Below are positions 46,695 to 60,300 of a stretch of 64,000 nucleotides of DNA, piece after piece. How positions within the stretch are numbered: the first letter of the stretch is position 1; each line of letters starts with the position of its first letter. A program made the position numbers and the translations under genes. Source of the stretch: Apostichopus japonicus (Eukaryota; Echinodermata; Holothuroidea; Aspidochirotida; Stichopodidae); contig NC_092579.1 in assembly GCF_037975245.1 (NCBI RefSeq), positions 13,438,678 to 13,502,677 on the forward strand, given 5' to 3'. The notes below the pieces were generated by a model. The model had not been told where the DNA came from. It worked only from the letters and a program-made list of their open reading frames with translations, and searched no databases.

Positions 46695-49600
46695 CAAATA
46701 AAGAGGTGTATACAGTAAAATTTAAGTAATGATGTTTTGATGTTACCAGTGACTGCACACAAATAAAGGGGTGGATACAGTAAAATTTAAGTAATGATGT
46801 TTTGATGGTACCAGTTACTGCACACAAATAAAGGGGTGGATACAGTAAAATATAAGTAATGATGTTTTGATGGTACAAGCTACTGCACACAAATAAAGGG
46901 GTGTATAAAGTAAAATATAAGTAATGATACTTTGATGGTACCAGTTACTGCACACAAATAAAGAGGTGTATACAGTAAAATATATGTAATGATGTTTTGA
47001 TGTTACCAGTGACTGCACACAAATAAAGGGGTGGATACAGTAAAATATAAGTAATGATGTTTTGATGGTACCAGTTATTGCACACAAATAGAGGTGTATA
47101 CAGTAAAATATACGTAATGATGTTTTGATGGCATCAGCTACTGCACACAAATAAAGGGTTGTATACAGTAAAATATACGTAATGATGTATTGATGGGACC
47201 AGTAACTGCACACAAATAAAGAGGTGTATACAGTAAAATATAAGTAATGATGTTTTGATGGTATCAGCTACTGCACACAAATAGAGGGTTGTATACAGTA
47301 AAATATAAGTAATGATGTTTTGATGGTATCAGCTACTGCACACAAATAAAGAGGTGTATACAGTAAAATATAAGTAATGATGTTTTGATGGTACCAGTTA
47401 CTGCACACAAATAAAGGGGTGGATACAGTAAAATATAAGTAATGATGTTTTGATGGTATCAGCTACTGCACACAAATAAAGGGTTGTATAGAGTAAAATA
47501 TAAGTAATGATGTATTGATGGTACCAGTAACTGCACACAAATAAAGAGGTGTATACAGTAAAATATAAGTAATGATGTTTTGATGGTACCAGCTACTGCA
47601 CACAAATAAAGGGGTGTATAAAGTAAAATATAAGTAATGATGTTTTGATGTTACCAGTGACTGCACACAAATAAAGGGGTGGATACAGTGAAATATAAGT
47701 AATGATGTTTTGATGTTACCAGTTACTGCACACAATTAAAGAGGTGTATACAGTAAAATATACGTAATGATGTATTGATGGTACCAGTAACTGCACACAA
47801 ATAAAGAGGTGTATACAGTAAAATATAAGTAATGATGTTTTGATGTTACCAGTGATTGCACACAAATAAAGAGGTGTATAGAGTAAAATATAAGTAATGA
47901 TGTTTTGATGGTACCAGTTAATGCACACAAATAAAGAGGTGTATACAATAAAATATAAGTAATGATGTTTTGATGTTACCAGTGATTGCACACAAATAAA
48001 GAGGTGTATAGAGTAAAATATAAGTAATGATGTTTTGATGGTACCAGCTACTGCACACAAATAAAGGGGTGTATACAGTAAAATATAAGTAATGATGTAT
48101 TGATGGTACCATCTACCGCACACAAATAAAGAGGTGTATACAGTAAAATATACTTAATGATGTTTTGATGGTACCAGCTACTGCACACAAATAAAGGGGT
48201 GTATACAGTAAAATATAAGTAATGATGTTTTGATGGTACCAGTTACTGCACACAATTTAAGAGGTGTATACAGTAAAATATACGTAATGATGTTTTGATG
48301 GTACAAGCTACTGCACACAAATAAAGGGGTGTATTAAGTAAAATTTAAGTAATGATGTTTTGATGGTACCAGTTAATGCACACAAATAAAGAGGTGTATA
48401 CAATAAAATATAAGTAATGATGTTTTGATGTTACCAGTGATTGCACACAAATAAAGAGGTGTATAGAGTAAAATATAAGTAATGATGTTTTGATGGTACC
48501 AGCTACTGCACACAAATAAAGGGGTGTATACAGTAAAATATAAGTAATGATGTATTAATGGTACCAGTAACTGCACACAAATAAAGAGGTGTATACAGTA
48601 AAATATACGTAATGATGTTTTGATGGTACCAGCTACTGCACACAAATAAGGGGTGTATACAGTAAAATATAAGTAATGATGTTTTGATGTTACCAGTGAT
48701 TGCACACAAATAAAGAGGTGTATACAGTAAAATATATGTAATGATGTTTTGATGGTACGAGCTACTGCACACAAATAAAGAGGTGTATACAGTAAAATAT
48801 AAGTAATGATGTTTTGATGGTACCAGTTGCTGCACACAAATAAAGGGGTGTATAAAGTAAAATATAAGTAATGATGTTTTGATGTTACCAGTGACTGCAC
48901 ACAAATAAAGGGGTGGATACAGTGAAATATATGTAATGATGTTTTGATGGTACCAGTAACTGCACACAATTAAAGAGGTGTATACAGTAAAATATACGTA
49001 ATGATGTTTTGATGGTACAAGCTACTGCACACAAATAAAGGGGTGTATACAGTAAAATTTAAGTAATGATGTTTTGATGGTACCAGTTAATGCACACAAA
49101 TAAAGAGGTGTATACAATAAAATATAAGTAATGATGTTTTGATGTTACCAGTGATTGCACACAAATAAAGAGGAGTATAGAGTAAAATATAAGTAATGAT
49201 GTTTTGATGGTACCAGCTACTGCACACAAATAAGGGGTGTATACATTAAAATATAAGTAATGATGTTTTGATGGTACCATCTACCGCACACAAATAAAGA
49301 GGTGTATACAGTAAAATATATGTAATGATGTTTTGATGGTACCAGTAATGCACACAAATAAAGAGGTGTATACAGTAAAATATACGTAATGATGTTTTGA
49401 TGGTACCAGCTACTGCACACAAATAAGGGGTGTATACATTAAAATATAAGTAATGATGTTTTGATGGTACCATCTACCGCACACAAATAAAGAGGTGTAT
49501 ACAGTAAAATATATGTAATGATGTATTGATGGTACCAGTAACTGCACACAAATAAAGAGGTGTATACAGTAAAATATACGTAATGATGTTTTGATGGTAC

Positions 49601-51681
49601 CAGCTACTGCACACAAATAAGGGGTGTATACATTAAAATATAAGTAATGATGTTTTGATGGTACCATCTACCGCACACAAATAAAGAGGTGTATACAGTA
49701 AAATATATGTAATGATGTATTGATGGTACCAGTAACTGCACACAAATAAAGAGGTGTATACAGTAAAATATACGTAATGATGTTTTGATGGTACCAGCTA
49801 CTGCACACAAATAAGGGGTGTATACATTAAAATATAAGTAATGATGTTTTGATGGTACCATCTACCGCACACAAATAAAGAGGTGTATACAGTAAAATAT
49901 ATGTAATGATGTTTTGATGGTACCAGCTACTGCACACAAATAAAGAGGTGTATACAGTAAAATATAAGTAATGATGTTTTGATGGTACCAGTTACTGCAC
50001 ACAATTAAAGAGGTGTATACAGTAAAATATACGTAATGATGTTTTGATGGTACAAGCTACTGCACACAAATAAAGGGGTGTATAAAGTAAAATTTAAGTA
50101 ATGATGTTTTGATGGTACCAGTTAATGCACACAAATAAAGAGGTGTATACAATAAAATATAAGTAATGATGTTTTGATGTTACCAGTGATTGCACACAAA
50201 TAAAGAGGTGTATAGAGTAAAATATAAGTAATGATGTTTTGATGGTACCAGCTACTGCACACAAATAAGGGGTGTATACATTAAAATATAAGTAATGATG
50301 TTTTGATGGTACCATCTACCGCACACAAATAAAGAGGTGTATACAGTAAAATATATGTAATGATGTATTGATGGTACCAGTAACTGCACACAAATAAAGA
50401 GGTGTATACAGTAAAATATACGTAATGATGTTTTGATGGTACCAGCTACTGCACACAAATAAGGGGTGTATACATTAAAATATAAGTAATGATGTATTGA
50501 TGGTACCATCTACCGCACACAAATAAAGAGGTGTATACAGTAAAATATATGTAATGATGTATTGATGGTACCAGTAACTGCACACAAATAAAGAGGTGTA
50601 TACAGTAAAATATACGTAATGATGTTTTGATGGTACCAGCTACTGCACAAAAATAAGGGGTGTATACATTAAAATATAAGTAATGATGTTTTGATGGTAC
50701 CATCTACCGCACACAAATAAAGAGGTGTATAAAGTAAAATATATGTAATGATGTATTGATGGTACCAGTAACTGCACACAAATAAAGAGGTGTATACAGT
50801 AAAATATACGTAATGATGTTTTGATAGTACCAGCTACTGCACACAAATAAGGGGTGTATACATTAAAATATAAGTAATGATGTTTTGATGGTACCATCTA
50901 CCGCACACAAATAAAGAGGTGTATACAGTAAAATATATGTAATGATGTTTTGATGGTACCAGCTACTGCACACAAATAAAGGGGTGTATACAGTAAAATA
51001 TAAGTAATGATGTTTTGATGGTACCAGTTACTGCACACAATTAAAGAGGTGTATACAGTAAAATATACGTAATGATGTTTTGATGGTACAAGCTACTGCA
51101 CACAAATAAAGGGGTGTATAAAGTAAAATATATGTAATGATGTTTTGATGGTACCAGTTAATGCACACAAATAAAGAGGTGTATACAGTAAAATATAAGT
51201 AATGATGTTTTGATGTTACCAGTGATTGCACACAAATAAAGAGGTGTATAGAGTAAAATATAAGTAATGATGTTTTAATGGTACCAGCTACTGCACACAA
51301 ATAAAGGGGTGTATACAGTAAAATATAAGTAATGATGTTTTGATGGTACCAGTTACTGCACACAATTAAAGAGGTGTATACAGTAAAATATAAGTAATGA
51401 TGTTTTGATGGTACCAGCTACTGCACACAAATAAAGGGGTGTATACAGTAAAATATAAGTAATGATGTTTTGATGGTACCAGCTACTGCACACAAATAAA
51501 GAGGTGTATACAGTAAATGATAAGTAATGATGTTTTGATGGTACCAGTTATTGCACACAAATAAAGAGGTGTATACAGTAAAATATAAGTAATGATGTTT
51601 TAATGGTACCAGTTACTGAACACAAATAAAGAGGTGTATACACTTAAGTATAAGTAATGATGTTTTGACCGTACCAGCTAC
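46695..51681. repeat. 65-bp satellite, about 76 units, with higher-order repeats
   Basis: Unit: gatggtaccagctactgcac, then acaaataaaggggtgtatac, agtaaaatataagtaatgat, gtttt. Each unit contains AATAAA. In 49217-49861 and 50252-50897 three units (65+65+64) form a 194-bp higher-order repeat in four copies per block, and the two blocks are ~1035 bp apart. Long minus-strand open frames (up to 198 codons, KHHYLYFTVYTPLYLCAV-like) result from the stop-poor repeat cycling through three frames. No gene is claimed. Confidence 0.97.
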
Positions 51682-53049
51682 AATATGAGTAATATTATAT
51701 GTGCATGATGTATCAAATATATAACTTGCATTTTGCAAAATGTGTCCAAAAACTTCCTTTTTATGTAATTATTAAATGTTTCTTTGTAAAGTTAGTTTCT
51801 CAGATGAAGTCAAGTTCAAACACCCAAACATTGTTGCATTGATTTTCATCTATACCTTTACACCAAAAAATTACACAAAATGCAGCAACTAAATTGACTA
51901 ATCTTATTATTAATTCGAATGTTTGTGGAATCAATGGAGAAGACCAATTTGTTCCTGTCACATCTATATTGTGTATTCATTTGTAGTATCTCTGGTTTTC
52001 TTCATGACTCTGGTTTTGATTTCAACCATGGTAGACGAACAACTATCATTTTCATTGAATTGAAGAAAACATCACAAAATAAAGGAGCTTTGTTTATCCA
52101 CACTTCCCAGTTTGTTAAAAATTTAACTTGCATATCCTGATTTGCACAATGGTATTTACTGATCCATTCTGTTTCCATTATGCTGTGTTAATAATTACAT
52201 TTCATAATGAGCCACACTTTTTTCATGTAAAAAGCAATGTTTCTCACTTGGCACATAAATTTTTTGTACGTCAAATTGTGTTAAGTGTAGTAAAAGGCCT
52301 TGTATGAATGAAGAAATTGTATGAAAATACATCCTAAAGAAAATAGTTAAAGGCTCTGTGTACTGTGCAGTTTCCTTGAAGAACAGAAAGTGATAACTGA
52401 TGTTAGACAACCCCAGCCCCTGGACATGAACTTCAGCCAGAGAACTTCCACACAGAGAATGGCACAGAAAACACCTAACCCTGGTAATTCCCAACTATCT
52501 TAAACTCATACCCCCTAGCATTTTCTGATCAATTTGGTGGGGCAACTTTATTTGTCTGAGGAGAGAGCTTTTGCATCAAACTGATTTAAAAATGTCCTTT
52601 ATCAGTGATGAACATACTTTGAAAACTGGAAAGCAGGTTTTCAATTGGCCAGGACGCTGCTTACCAGCTGAGCTTTCTTTTATTTTTGTCAGTCTATGGC
52701 TTATTGTACTCCAAGCCCTTTTCATGTTCACAGTGAATGTAGCTGATGTAAGTAAGGTGAAATGGGGTACCCCTCCTATTATTTCTTGGTAGAAGACATC
52801 CGTAAATGTAGCAATTTGCAAATGTTGTTATTGATGCAAAGCATTTCATGTCGCAGTGTGATTTGACACCACTGTCCTCAGGTACGCAATGAGCAAGGAT
52901 ATCTCAGAGGGGGCAAGTGGGGATGTCTCACTCCCCAATCTTGGTAGAAAGTTGAAGGTTTACAGTCTTGTATGAGGCTAATGCCTCCTCACATGACTTT
53001 ACAACTTAACCCCTGGTCATTGGTAACTTGTCACACCCACACACCAAAG
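51682..53049. other. Spacer between satellite and SINE, no gene recognised
   Basis: AT-rich DNA. Open frames at 51919, 52195 and 52571 lack recognisable motifs. Confidence 0.45.
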
Positions 53050-53323
53050 TGTGCACAATTCAATCAATCTCTCCTGGAGCACCGCAGTGCACCACAACCA
53101 CGTGTCCCACAGGGGACTTCCCATAGGGTGCAGCCACAAACCGGCGCACGCAACTATATTTACAAGTTACCTCGCAGGTCCCCATTTATACACCTGGGTG
53201 AAGAGAGGCAATGGAGATAAAGCGCCTTGCCAAAGGACACAACGCAATGATCTGGCCAGGGCTCGAACCTGTAATCCTTAGATCACAAGTCCACTGCCTT
53301 AACCACTTGACTACAACGCCCTG
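53050..53323 (-). mobile_element. tRNA-headed SINE, well-preserved copy
   Basis: On the minus strand the element starts near 53323 with CAGGGCGTTGTAGTCAAGTG. The A-box-like TAGTCAAGTGG is at 53303-53313 and the perfect B box GGTTCGAGCCC at 53259-53269. The head resembles a serine/leucine-type tRNA (GTGGTTAAGGC..TGGACT). The body is shared with 23050-23345. Confidence 0.88.
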
Positions 53324-53834
53324 ACAGTAGTTGGAAAATTTGAGTGCCGCAGTCGGAACTTGCCGACTGTCGCACTATAATTTACCTAAGCCTATTCATA
53401 TATTCTTGTGATTGTGAATGGCCTAAAAATTTCGGTTAAGATTGTCCTTTAATCAGTCATATTTACGTTTTCCTTGCCACTTTGAGAAATTGTTTCTCGC
53501 GATCTTTATACTCCACCGTACAAAACTTCGTAAGATTTTGAATACTCTAAAAAAAAAAATGCCTAATAGAACATCTGTACAACGTTCGCCAGCTTCAATT
53601 TGGTTTATCTATGTACTAATTTTGCTATTGGGTGGGATGATCCTATTCGCTAGCAGGCTGGCTTCAAATAAGTTCAGGATATATATGGTCTGTGGAATAC
53701 AATAAAACACTCAATGCTAATCTACGGAAGCTTAAAAGTGCCATCAACAAGGAAAACTTTGCCCCATAAGTTGGACATTTTTCAGTAAATTGTTAAGATA
53801 ACAACAATAGAATCTTATCAAAAATCAGGAAAAT

Positions 53835-54094
53835 GTTGGATTGCTCAGTTGCTTTAACTGAGCAATCCAACAATTTTCTGCAAAATGTTTAATTGACAAC
53901 TTATCATACCTCGTCAATTGGACAGTTTGCTGCAAAATGTTCAATTGTTCACTTCATTCCAACTGAGCAATTGGACATTTTTCTGCAAAATGTTTAACTG
54001 ACATCTTATCGTATCTCGTCAACTCAACATTTTCTGCAACATGCTTAATTTTTCACTTAATTCCAAATGCTCAGTTGGAATGAAGTGAACAATT
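53835..54094. repeat. Nested fold-back sequence
   Basis: A 16-bp perfect hairpin (GTTGGATTGCTCAGTT, 5-nt loop) spans 53835-53871. A second perfect 27-bp inverted repeat joins 53943-53969 (aattgttcacttcattccaa...) to 54068-54094 across ~98 bp. Both share the core ctcagttg/caactgag, and caaaatgtt-type phrases recur between them. Confidence 0.9.
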
Positions 54095-54241
54095 AAACAA
54101 ATTTCACGTAAGTGATGAATAGCCCACCCCTTCCCCAAGAAATAATATTAAGCGCGCTAGGAAAAAGCACTGTATTTTTGGCAATTTACTATGTCGTCAA
54201 ATAATTTGTTGCCAAAAAAAGAGATTTTTTGAGAAAAAGTG

Positions 54242-54325
54242 GTCCGGGAAAGAACGTGGACACAAAAACCAAACTACCGAACGACTGATCCGCTTCCAAC
54301 CCCAGTCCCCTTGCACCGGTACTGT
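54242..54325 (-). repeat. Partial second copy of the U2-like element's tail
   Basis: Shares with 24862-24945 the stem-loop region (GTCC..TTCTTT..GGAC), the Sm-like GGTTTTTGTG (54261-54270), TCGTTCGGT and GGGACTGGGGTTG. The U2-like head is missing; satellite sequence starts directly at 54326. Confidence 0.6.
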
Positions 54326-57300
54326 GACTGTTACATTAACATAGCTTTTGTAGTAGTCTATGTAGCCTTCAAGCAGATAAATTATACTCAGTTGTTTACT
54401 TGCTTAACCAGAGTGATTAATAAGTTTGTGAAGTGAGGGCCAGTGGTACAAATGTATCGAGAAAAAAAGTTGACGGGGACTTTAAAAGGCTGTCCCGGGA
54501 GCAGGAATGGGAGAGATTTCACACCCCTGCCTCTTTACCCTCTGAACAATTATCGAAAATAGAAGGCTTGAAGTAAGCCGGTGTTCATCCATGATCTAGC
54601 ACGGATAGGTTCTCAAATAAGCTACTGTAAAGCTTCTTGATCCTTGGGTAACTAAACTAAACTAATAATTAGCCAGAGTGAATACTGTTATGCTCGAAAA
54701 CTAATAGGGTATTAAAGTCGTCGCAACCCCCGCCCCTACCCACAACGCCCCTGGTAGCTTCCGTTTACCTAATTCCGTAAACGAGACGCTTGGACGTTTC
54801 TGAACAGATGGTTGGGCTAGAGTTACCCACGAAAGAGGGAAAGGGGGAGGGAGGTGAGGTTAGTGCGACCGTGTGAGTAGTTCGAAGTTTTTCAGCCCTT
54901 TCTTTGCGCTTTTATATGTGCCCCTCACAGTCTGATGATATAATAAATAATATTAAACTTATCATAGATTATATTATTGATTATTTTCATTTATCATCAA
55001 AGTTTATTACATATCATATGTTTTGTCCCCGGAGAAATTACTCTACCACTCAATCCTCCCCACCGTTACCATAATGCTGTACTACGAATACATGTTTGTA
55101 TTTCTCCTTAAGGGAAAATTTGCTTATTTCAACGTTAAGGAGAAATACAAGAAACTCGTATCTAATTAGAAAAACAAATTTTGACTGTTACATTAACATA
55201 TAGCTTTTGTAGTAAATAGTCTATGTAGCCTTCAAGCAGATAGCTATACTCAGTTGCTTACTTGCTCAACCAGTGTGAATTTAAGATTGTGAAGTGAGGG
55301 CCAGTGGTACAAATGTATCGAAAAAAGTTGATGGGGACTTTAAAAGGCTGTCCCGGGAGCAGGAATGGGAGAGATTTCACACCCCTGCCTCTTTACCCTC
55401 TGAACAATTATTGAAAATAGAAGGCTTGAAGTAAGCCGGTGTTCATCCATGATCTAGCACGGATAGGTTCTCAAATAAGCTACTGTAAAGCTTCCTGATC
55501 CTTGGGTAACTAAACTAAACTAATAATTAGCCAGAGTGAATACTGTTATGCTCGAAAACTAATAGGGTATTAAAGTCGTCGTAACCCCCGCCCCTACCCA
55601 CAACGCCCCTGGTAGCTTTCGTTTACCTAATTCCGTAAACGAGACGCTTGGACGTTTCTGAACAGATGGTTGGGATAGAGTTACCCACGAAAGAGGGAAA
55701 GGGGGAGGGAGGTGGGGTTAGTGCGACCGTGTGAGTAGATCGAAGTTTTTCAGCCCTTTCTTTGCGCTTTTATATGTGCCCCTCACAGTCTGATGATATA
55801 ATAAATAATATTAAACTTATCATAGATTATATTATTGATTATTTTCATTTATCATCAAAGTTTATTACATATCATATGTTTTGTCCCCGGAGAAATTACT
55901 CTACCACTCAATCCTCCCCACCGTTACCATAATGCTGTACTACGAATACATGTTTGTATTTCTCCTTAAGGGAAAATTTGCTTATTTCGACGTTAAGGAG
56001 AAATACAAGAAACCTGTATCTAATTAGAAATGCAAATTCTGGCATTTACATTAACATGGCTTTTGTAGTAAACAGTCTATGTAGCCTTCAAGCAGATGAC
56101 TATACTCAGATGCTTACTTGCTTAACCAGAGTGATTAATAAGTTTGTGAAGTGATGTCCAGCGGTACAAATGTATCGAGAAAAAAATGACGGGGACTTTA
56201 AAAGGCGGTCCCGGGAGCAGGAATGGGAGAGAATTCACACCCCTGCCTCTTTACCCTCTGAACAATTATCGAAAATAGAAGGCTTGAAGTAAGCCGGTGT
56301 TCATCCATGATCTAGCACGGATAGGTTCTCAAATAAGCTACTGTAAAGCTTCTTGATCCTTGGGTAACTAAACTAAACTAATAATTAGCCAGAGTGAATA
56401 CTGTTATGCTCGAAAACTAATAGGGTATTAAAGTCGTCGCAACCCCCGCCCCTACCCACAACGCCCCTGGTAGCTTCCGTTTACCTAATTCCGTAAAACG
56501 AGACGCTTGGACGTTTCTGAACAGATGGTTGGGCTAGAGTTACCCACGAAAGAGGGAAAGGGGGAGGGAGGTGGGGTTAGTGCGACCGTGTGAGTAGTTC
56601 GAAGTTTTTCAGCCCTTTCTTTGCGCTTTTATATGTGCCCCTCACAGTCTGATGATATAATAAATAATATTAAACTTATCATAGATTATATTATTGATTA
56701 TTTTCATTTATCATCAAAGTTTATTACATATCATATGTTTTGTCCCCGGAGAAATTACTCTACCACTCAATCCTCCCCACCGTTACCATAATGCTGTACT
56801 ACGAATACATGTTTGTATTTCTCCTTAAGGGAAAATTTGCTTATTTCGACGTTAAGGAGAAATACAAGAAACCTGTATCTAATTAGAAATGCAAATTCTG
56901 GCATTTACATTAACATGGCTTTTGTAGTAAACAGTCTATGTAGCCTTCAAGCAGATGACTATACTCAGATGCTTACTTGCTTAACCAGAGTGATTAATAA
57001 GTTTGTGAAGTGATGGCCAGCGGTACAAATGTATCGAGAAAAAAAGTTGACGGGGACTTTAAAAGGCGGTCCCGGGAGCAGGAATGGGAGAGATTTCACA
57101 CCCCTGCCTCTTTACCCTCTGAACAATTATCGAAAATAGAAGGCTTGAAGTAAGCCGGTGTTCATCCATGATCTAGCACGGATAGGTTCTCAAATAAGCT
57201 ACTGTAAAGCTTCCTGATCCTTGGGTAACTAAACTAAACTAATAATTAGCCAGAGTGAATACTGTTATGCTCGAAAACTAATAGGGTATTAAAGTCGTCG

Positions 57301-60300
57301 TAACCCCCGCCCCTACCCACAACGCCCCTGGTAGCTTCCGTTTACCTAATTCCGTAAAACGAGACGCTTGGACGTTTCTGAACAGATGGTTGGGCTAGAG
57401 TTACCCACGAAAGAGGGAAAGGGGGAGGGAGGTGGGGTTAGTGCGACCGTGTGAGTAGTTCGAAGTTTTTCAGCCCTTTCTTTGCGCTTTTATATGTGCC
57501 CCTCACAGTCTGATGATATAATAAATAATATTAAACTTATCATAGATTATATTATTATTTTCATTTATCATCAAAGTTTATTACATATCATATGTTTTGT
57601 CCCCGGAGAAATTACTCTACCACTCAATCCTCCCCACCGTTACCATAATGCTGTACTACGAATACATGTTTGTATTTCTCCTTAAGGGAAAATTTGCTTA
57701 TTTCAACGTTAAGGAGAAATACAAGAAACTCGTATCTAATTAGAAATGCAAATTTTGACTGTTACATTAACATATATCTTTTGTAGTAAATAGTCTATGT
57801 AGCCTTCAAGCAGATAGCTATACTCAGTTGCTTACTTGCTCAACCAATGTGAATTTAAGATTGTGAAGTGAGGGCCAGTGGTACAAATGTATCGAGAAAA
57901 AAATGACGGGGACTTTAAAAGGCGGTCCCGGGAGCAGGAATGGGAGAGATTTCACACCCCTGCCTCTTTACCCTCTGAACAATTATTGAAAATAGAAGGC
58001 TTGAAGTAAGCCGGTGTTCATCCATGATTTAACACGGATAGGTTCTCAAATAAGCTACTGTAAAGCTTCTTGATCCTTGGGTAACTAAACTAAACTAATA
58101 ATTAGCCAGAGTGAATACTGTTATGCTCGAAAACTAATAGGGTATTAAAGTCGTCGCAACCCCCGCCCCAACCCACAACGCCCCTGGTAGCTTTCCTTTA
58201 CCTAATTCCGTAAACGAGACGCTTGGACGTTTCTGAACAGATGGTTGGGCTAGAGTTACCCACGAAAGAGGGAAAGGGGGAGGGAGGTGGGGTTAGTGCG
58301 ACCGTGTGAGTAGTTCGAAGTTTTCAGCCCTTTCTTTGCGCTTTTATATGTGCCCCTCACAGTCTGATGATATAATAAATAATATTAAACTTATCATAGA
58401 TTATATTATTGATTATTTTCATTTATCATCAAAGTTTATTACATATCATATGTTTTGTCCCCGGAGAAATTACTCTACCACTCAATCCTCCCCACCGTTA
58501 CCATAATGCTGTACTACGAATACATGTTTGTATTTCTCCTTAAGGGAAAATTTGCTTATTTCAACGTTAAGGAGAAATACAAGAAACTCGTATCTAATTA
58601 GAAATGCAAATTTTGACTGTTACATTAACATATAACTTTTTTAGTAAATAGTCTATGTAGCCTTCAAGCAGATAGCTATACTCAGTTGCTTACTTGCTCA
58701 ACCAGTGTGAATTTAAGATTGTGAAGTGATGGCCAGTGGTACAAATGTATCGAGAAAAAAAAGTTGACGGGGACTTTAAAAGGCGGTCCCGGGAGCAGGA
58801 ATGGGAGAGATTTCACACCCCTGCCTCTTTACCCTCTGAACAATTATTGAAAATAGAAGGCTAGAAGTAAGCCGGTATTCATCCATGTTTAACACGGATA
58901 GGTTCTCAAATAAGCTACTGTAAAGCTTCCTGATCCTTGGGTAACTAAACTAAACTAATAATTAGCCAGAGTGAATACTGTTATGCTCGAAAACTAACAG
59001 GGTATTAAAGTCGTCGCAACCCCCGCCCCTACCCACAACGCCCCTGGTAGCTTTCCTTTACCTAATTCCGTAAACGAGACGCTTGGACGTTTCTGAACAG
59101 ATGGTTGGGCTAGAGTTACCCACGAAAGAGGGAAAGGGGGAGGGAGGTGGGGTTAGTGCGACCGTGTGAGTAGTTCGAAGTTTTTCAGCCCTTTCTTTGC
59201 GCTTTTATATGTGCCCCTCACAGTCTGATGATATAATAAATAATATTAAACTTATCATAGATTATATTATTGATTATTTTCATTTATCATCAAAGTTTAT
59301 TACATATCATATGTTTTGTCCCCGGAGAAATTACTCTACCACTCAATCCTCCCCACCGTTACCATAATGCTGTACTACGAATACATGTTTGTATTTCTCT
59401 TTAAGGGAAAATTTGCTTATTTCAACGTTAAGGAGAAATACAAGAAACTCGTATCTAATTAGAAATGCAAATTTTGACTGTTACATTAACATATAGCTTT
59501 TGTAGTAAATAGTCTATGTAGCCTTCAAGCAGATAGCTATACTCAGTTGCCTACTTGCTCAACCAGTGTGAATTTAAGTTTGTGAAGTGAGGGCCAGTGG
59601 TACAAATGTATCGAAAAAAGTTGACGGGGACTTTAAAAGGCGGTCCCGGGGGCAGGAATGGGAGAGATTTCACACCCCTGCCTCTTTACCCTCTGAACAA
59701 TTATTGCAAATAGAAGGCTTGAAGTAAGCCGGTGTTCATCCATGATTTAACACGGATAGGTTCTCAAATAAGCTACTGTAAAGCTTCCTGATCCTTGGGT
59801 AACTAAACTAAACTAATAATTAGCCAGAGTGAATACTGTTATGCTCGAAAACTAATAGGGTATTAAAGTCGTCGCAACCCCTGCCCCTACCCACAACGCC
59901 CCTGGTAGCTTCCGCTTACCTAATTCCGTAAACGAGACGCTTGGACGTTTCTGAACAGATGGTTGGGCTAGAGTTACCCACGAAAGAGGGAAAGGGGGAG
60001 GGAGGTGGGGTTAGTGCGACCGTGTGAGTAGTTCGAAGTTTTTCAGCCCTTTCTTTGCGCTTTTATATGTGCCCCTCACAGTCTGATGATATAATAAATA
60101 ATATTAAACTTATCATAGATTATATTATTGATTATTTTCATTTATCATCAAGTTTATTACATATCATATGATTTGTCCCCGGAGAAATTACCACTCAATC
60201 CTCCCCACCGTTACCATAATGCTGTACTACGAATACATGTTTGTATTTCTCCTTAAGGGAAAATTTGCTTATTTCAACGTTAAGGAGAAATACAAGAAAC

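Noticed and set aside
46695..51681. CRISPR-like array
   Set aside because: Units are head-to-tail without unique spacers; the setting is eukaryotic. It is a satellite.
52571..52792. Hydrophobic open frame as a possible SLC39A11 exon
   Set aside because: No ZIP motif and no suitable splice sites in frame.
54926..55000. CTGATGA in each 858-bp unit as a hammerhead ribozyme core
   Set aside because: No GAAA follows at the needed distance and no stems I-III can be drawn around it.
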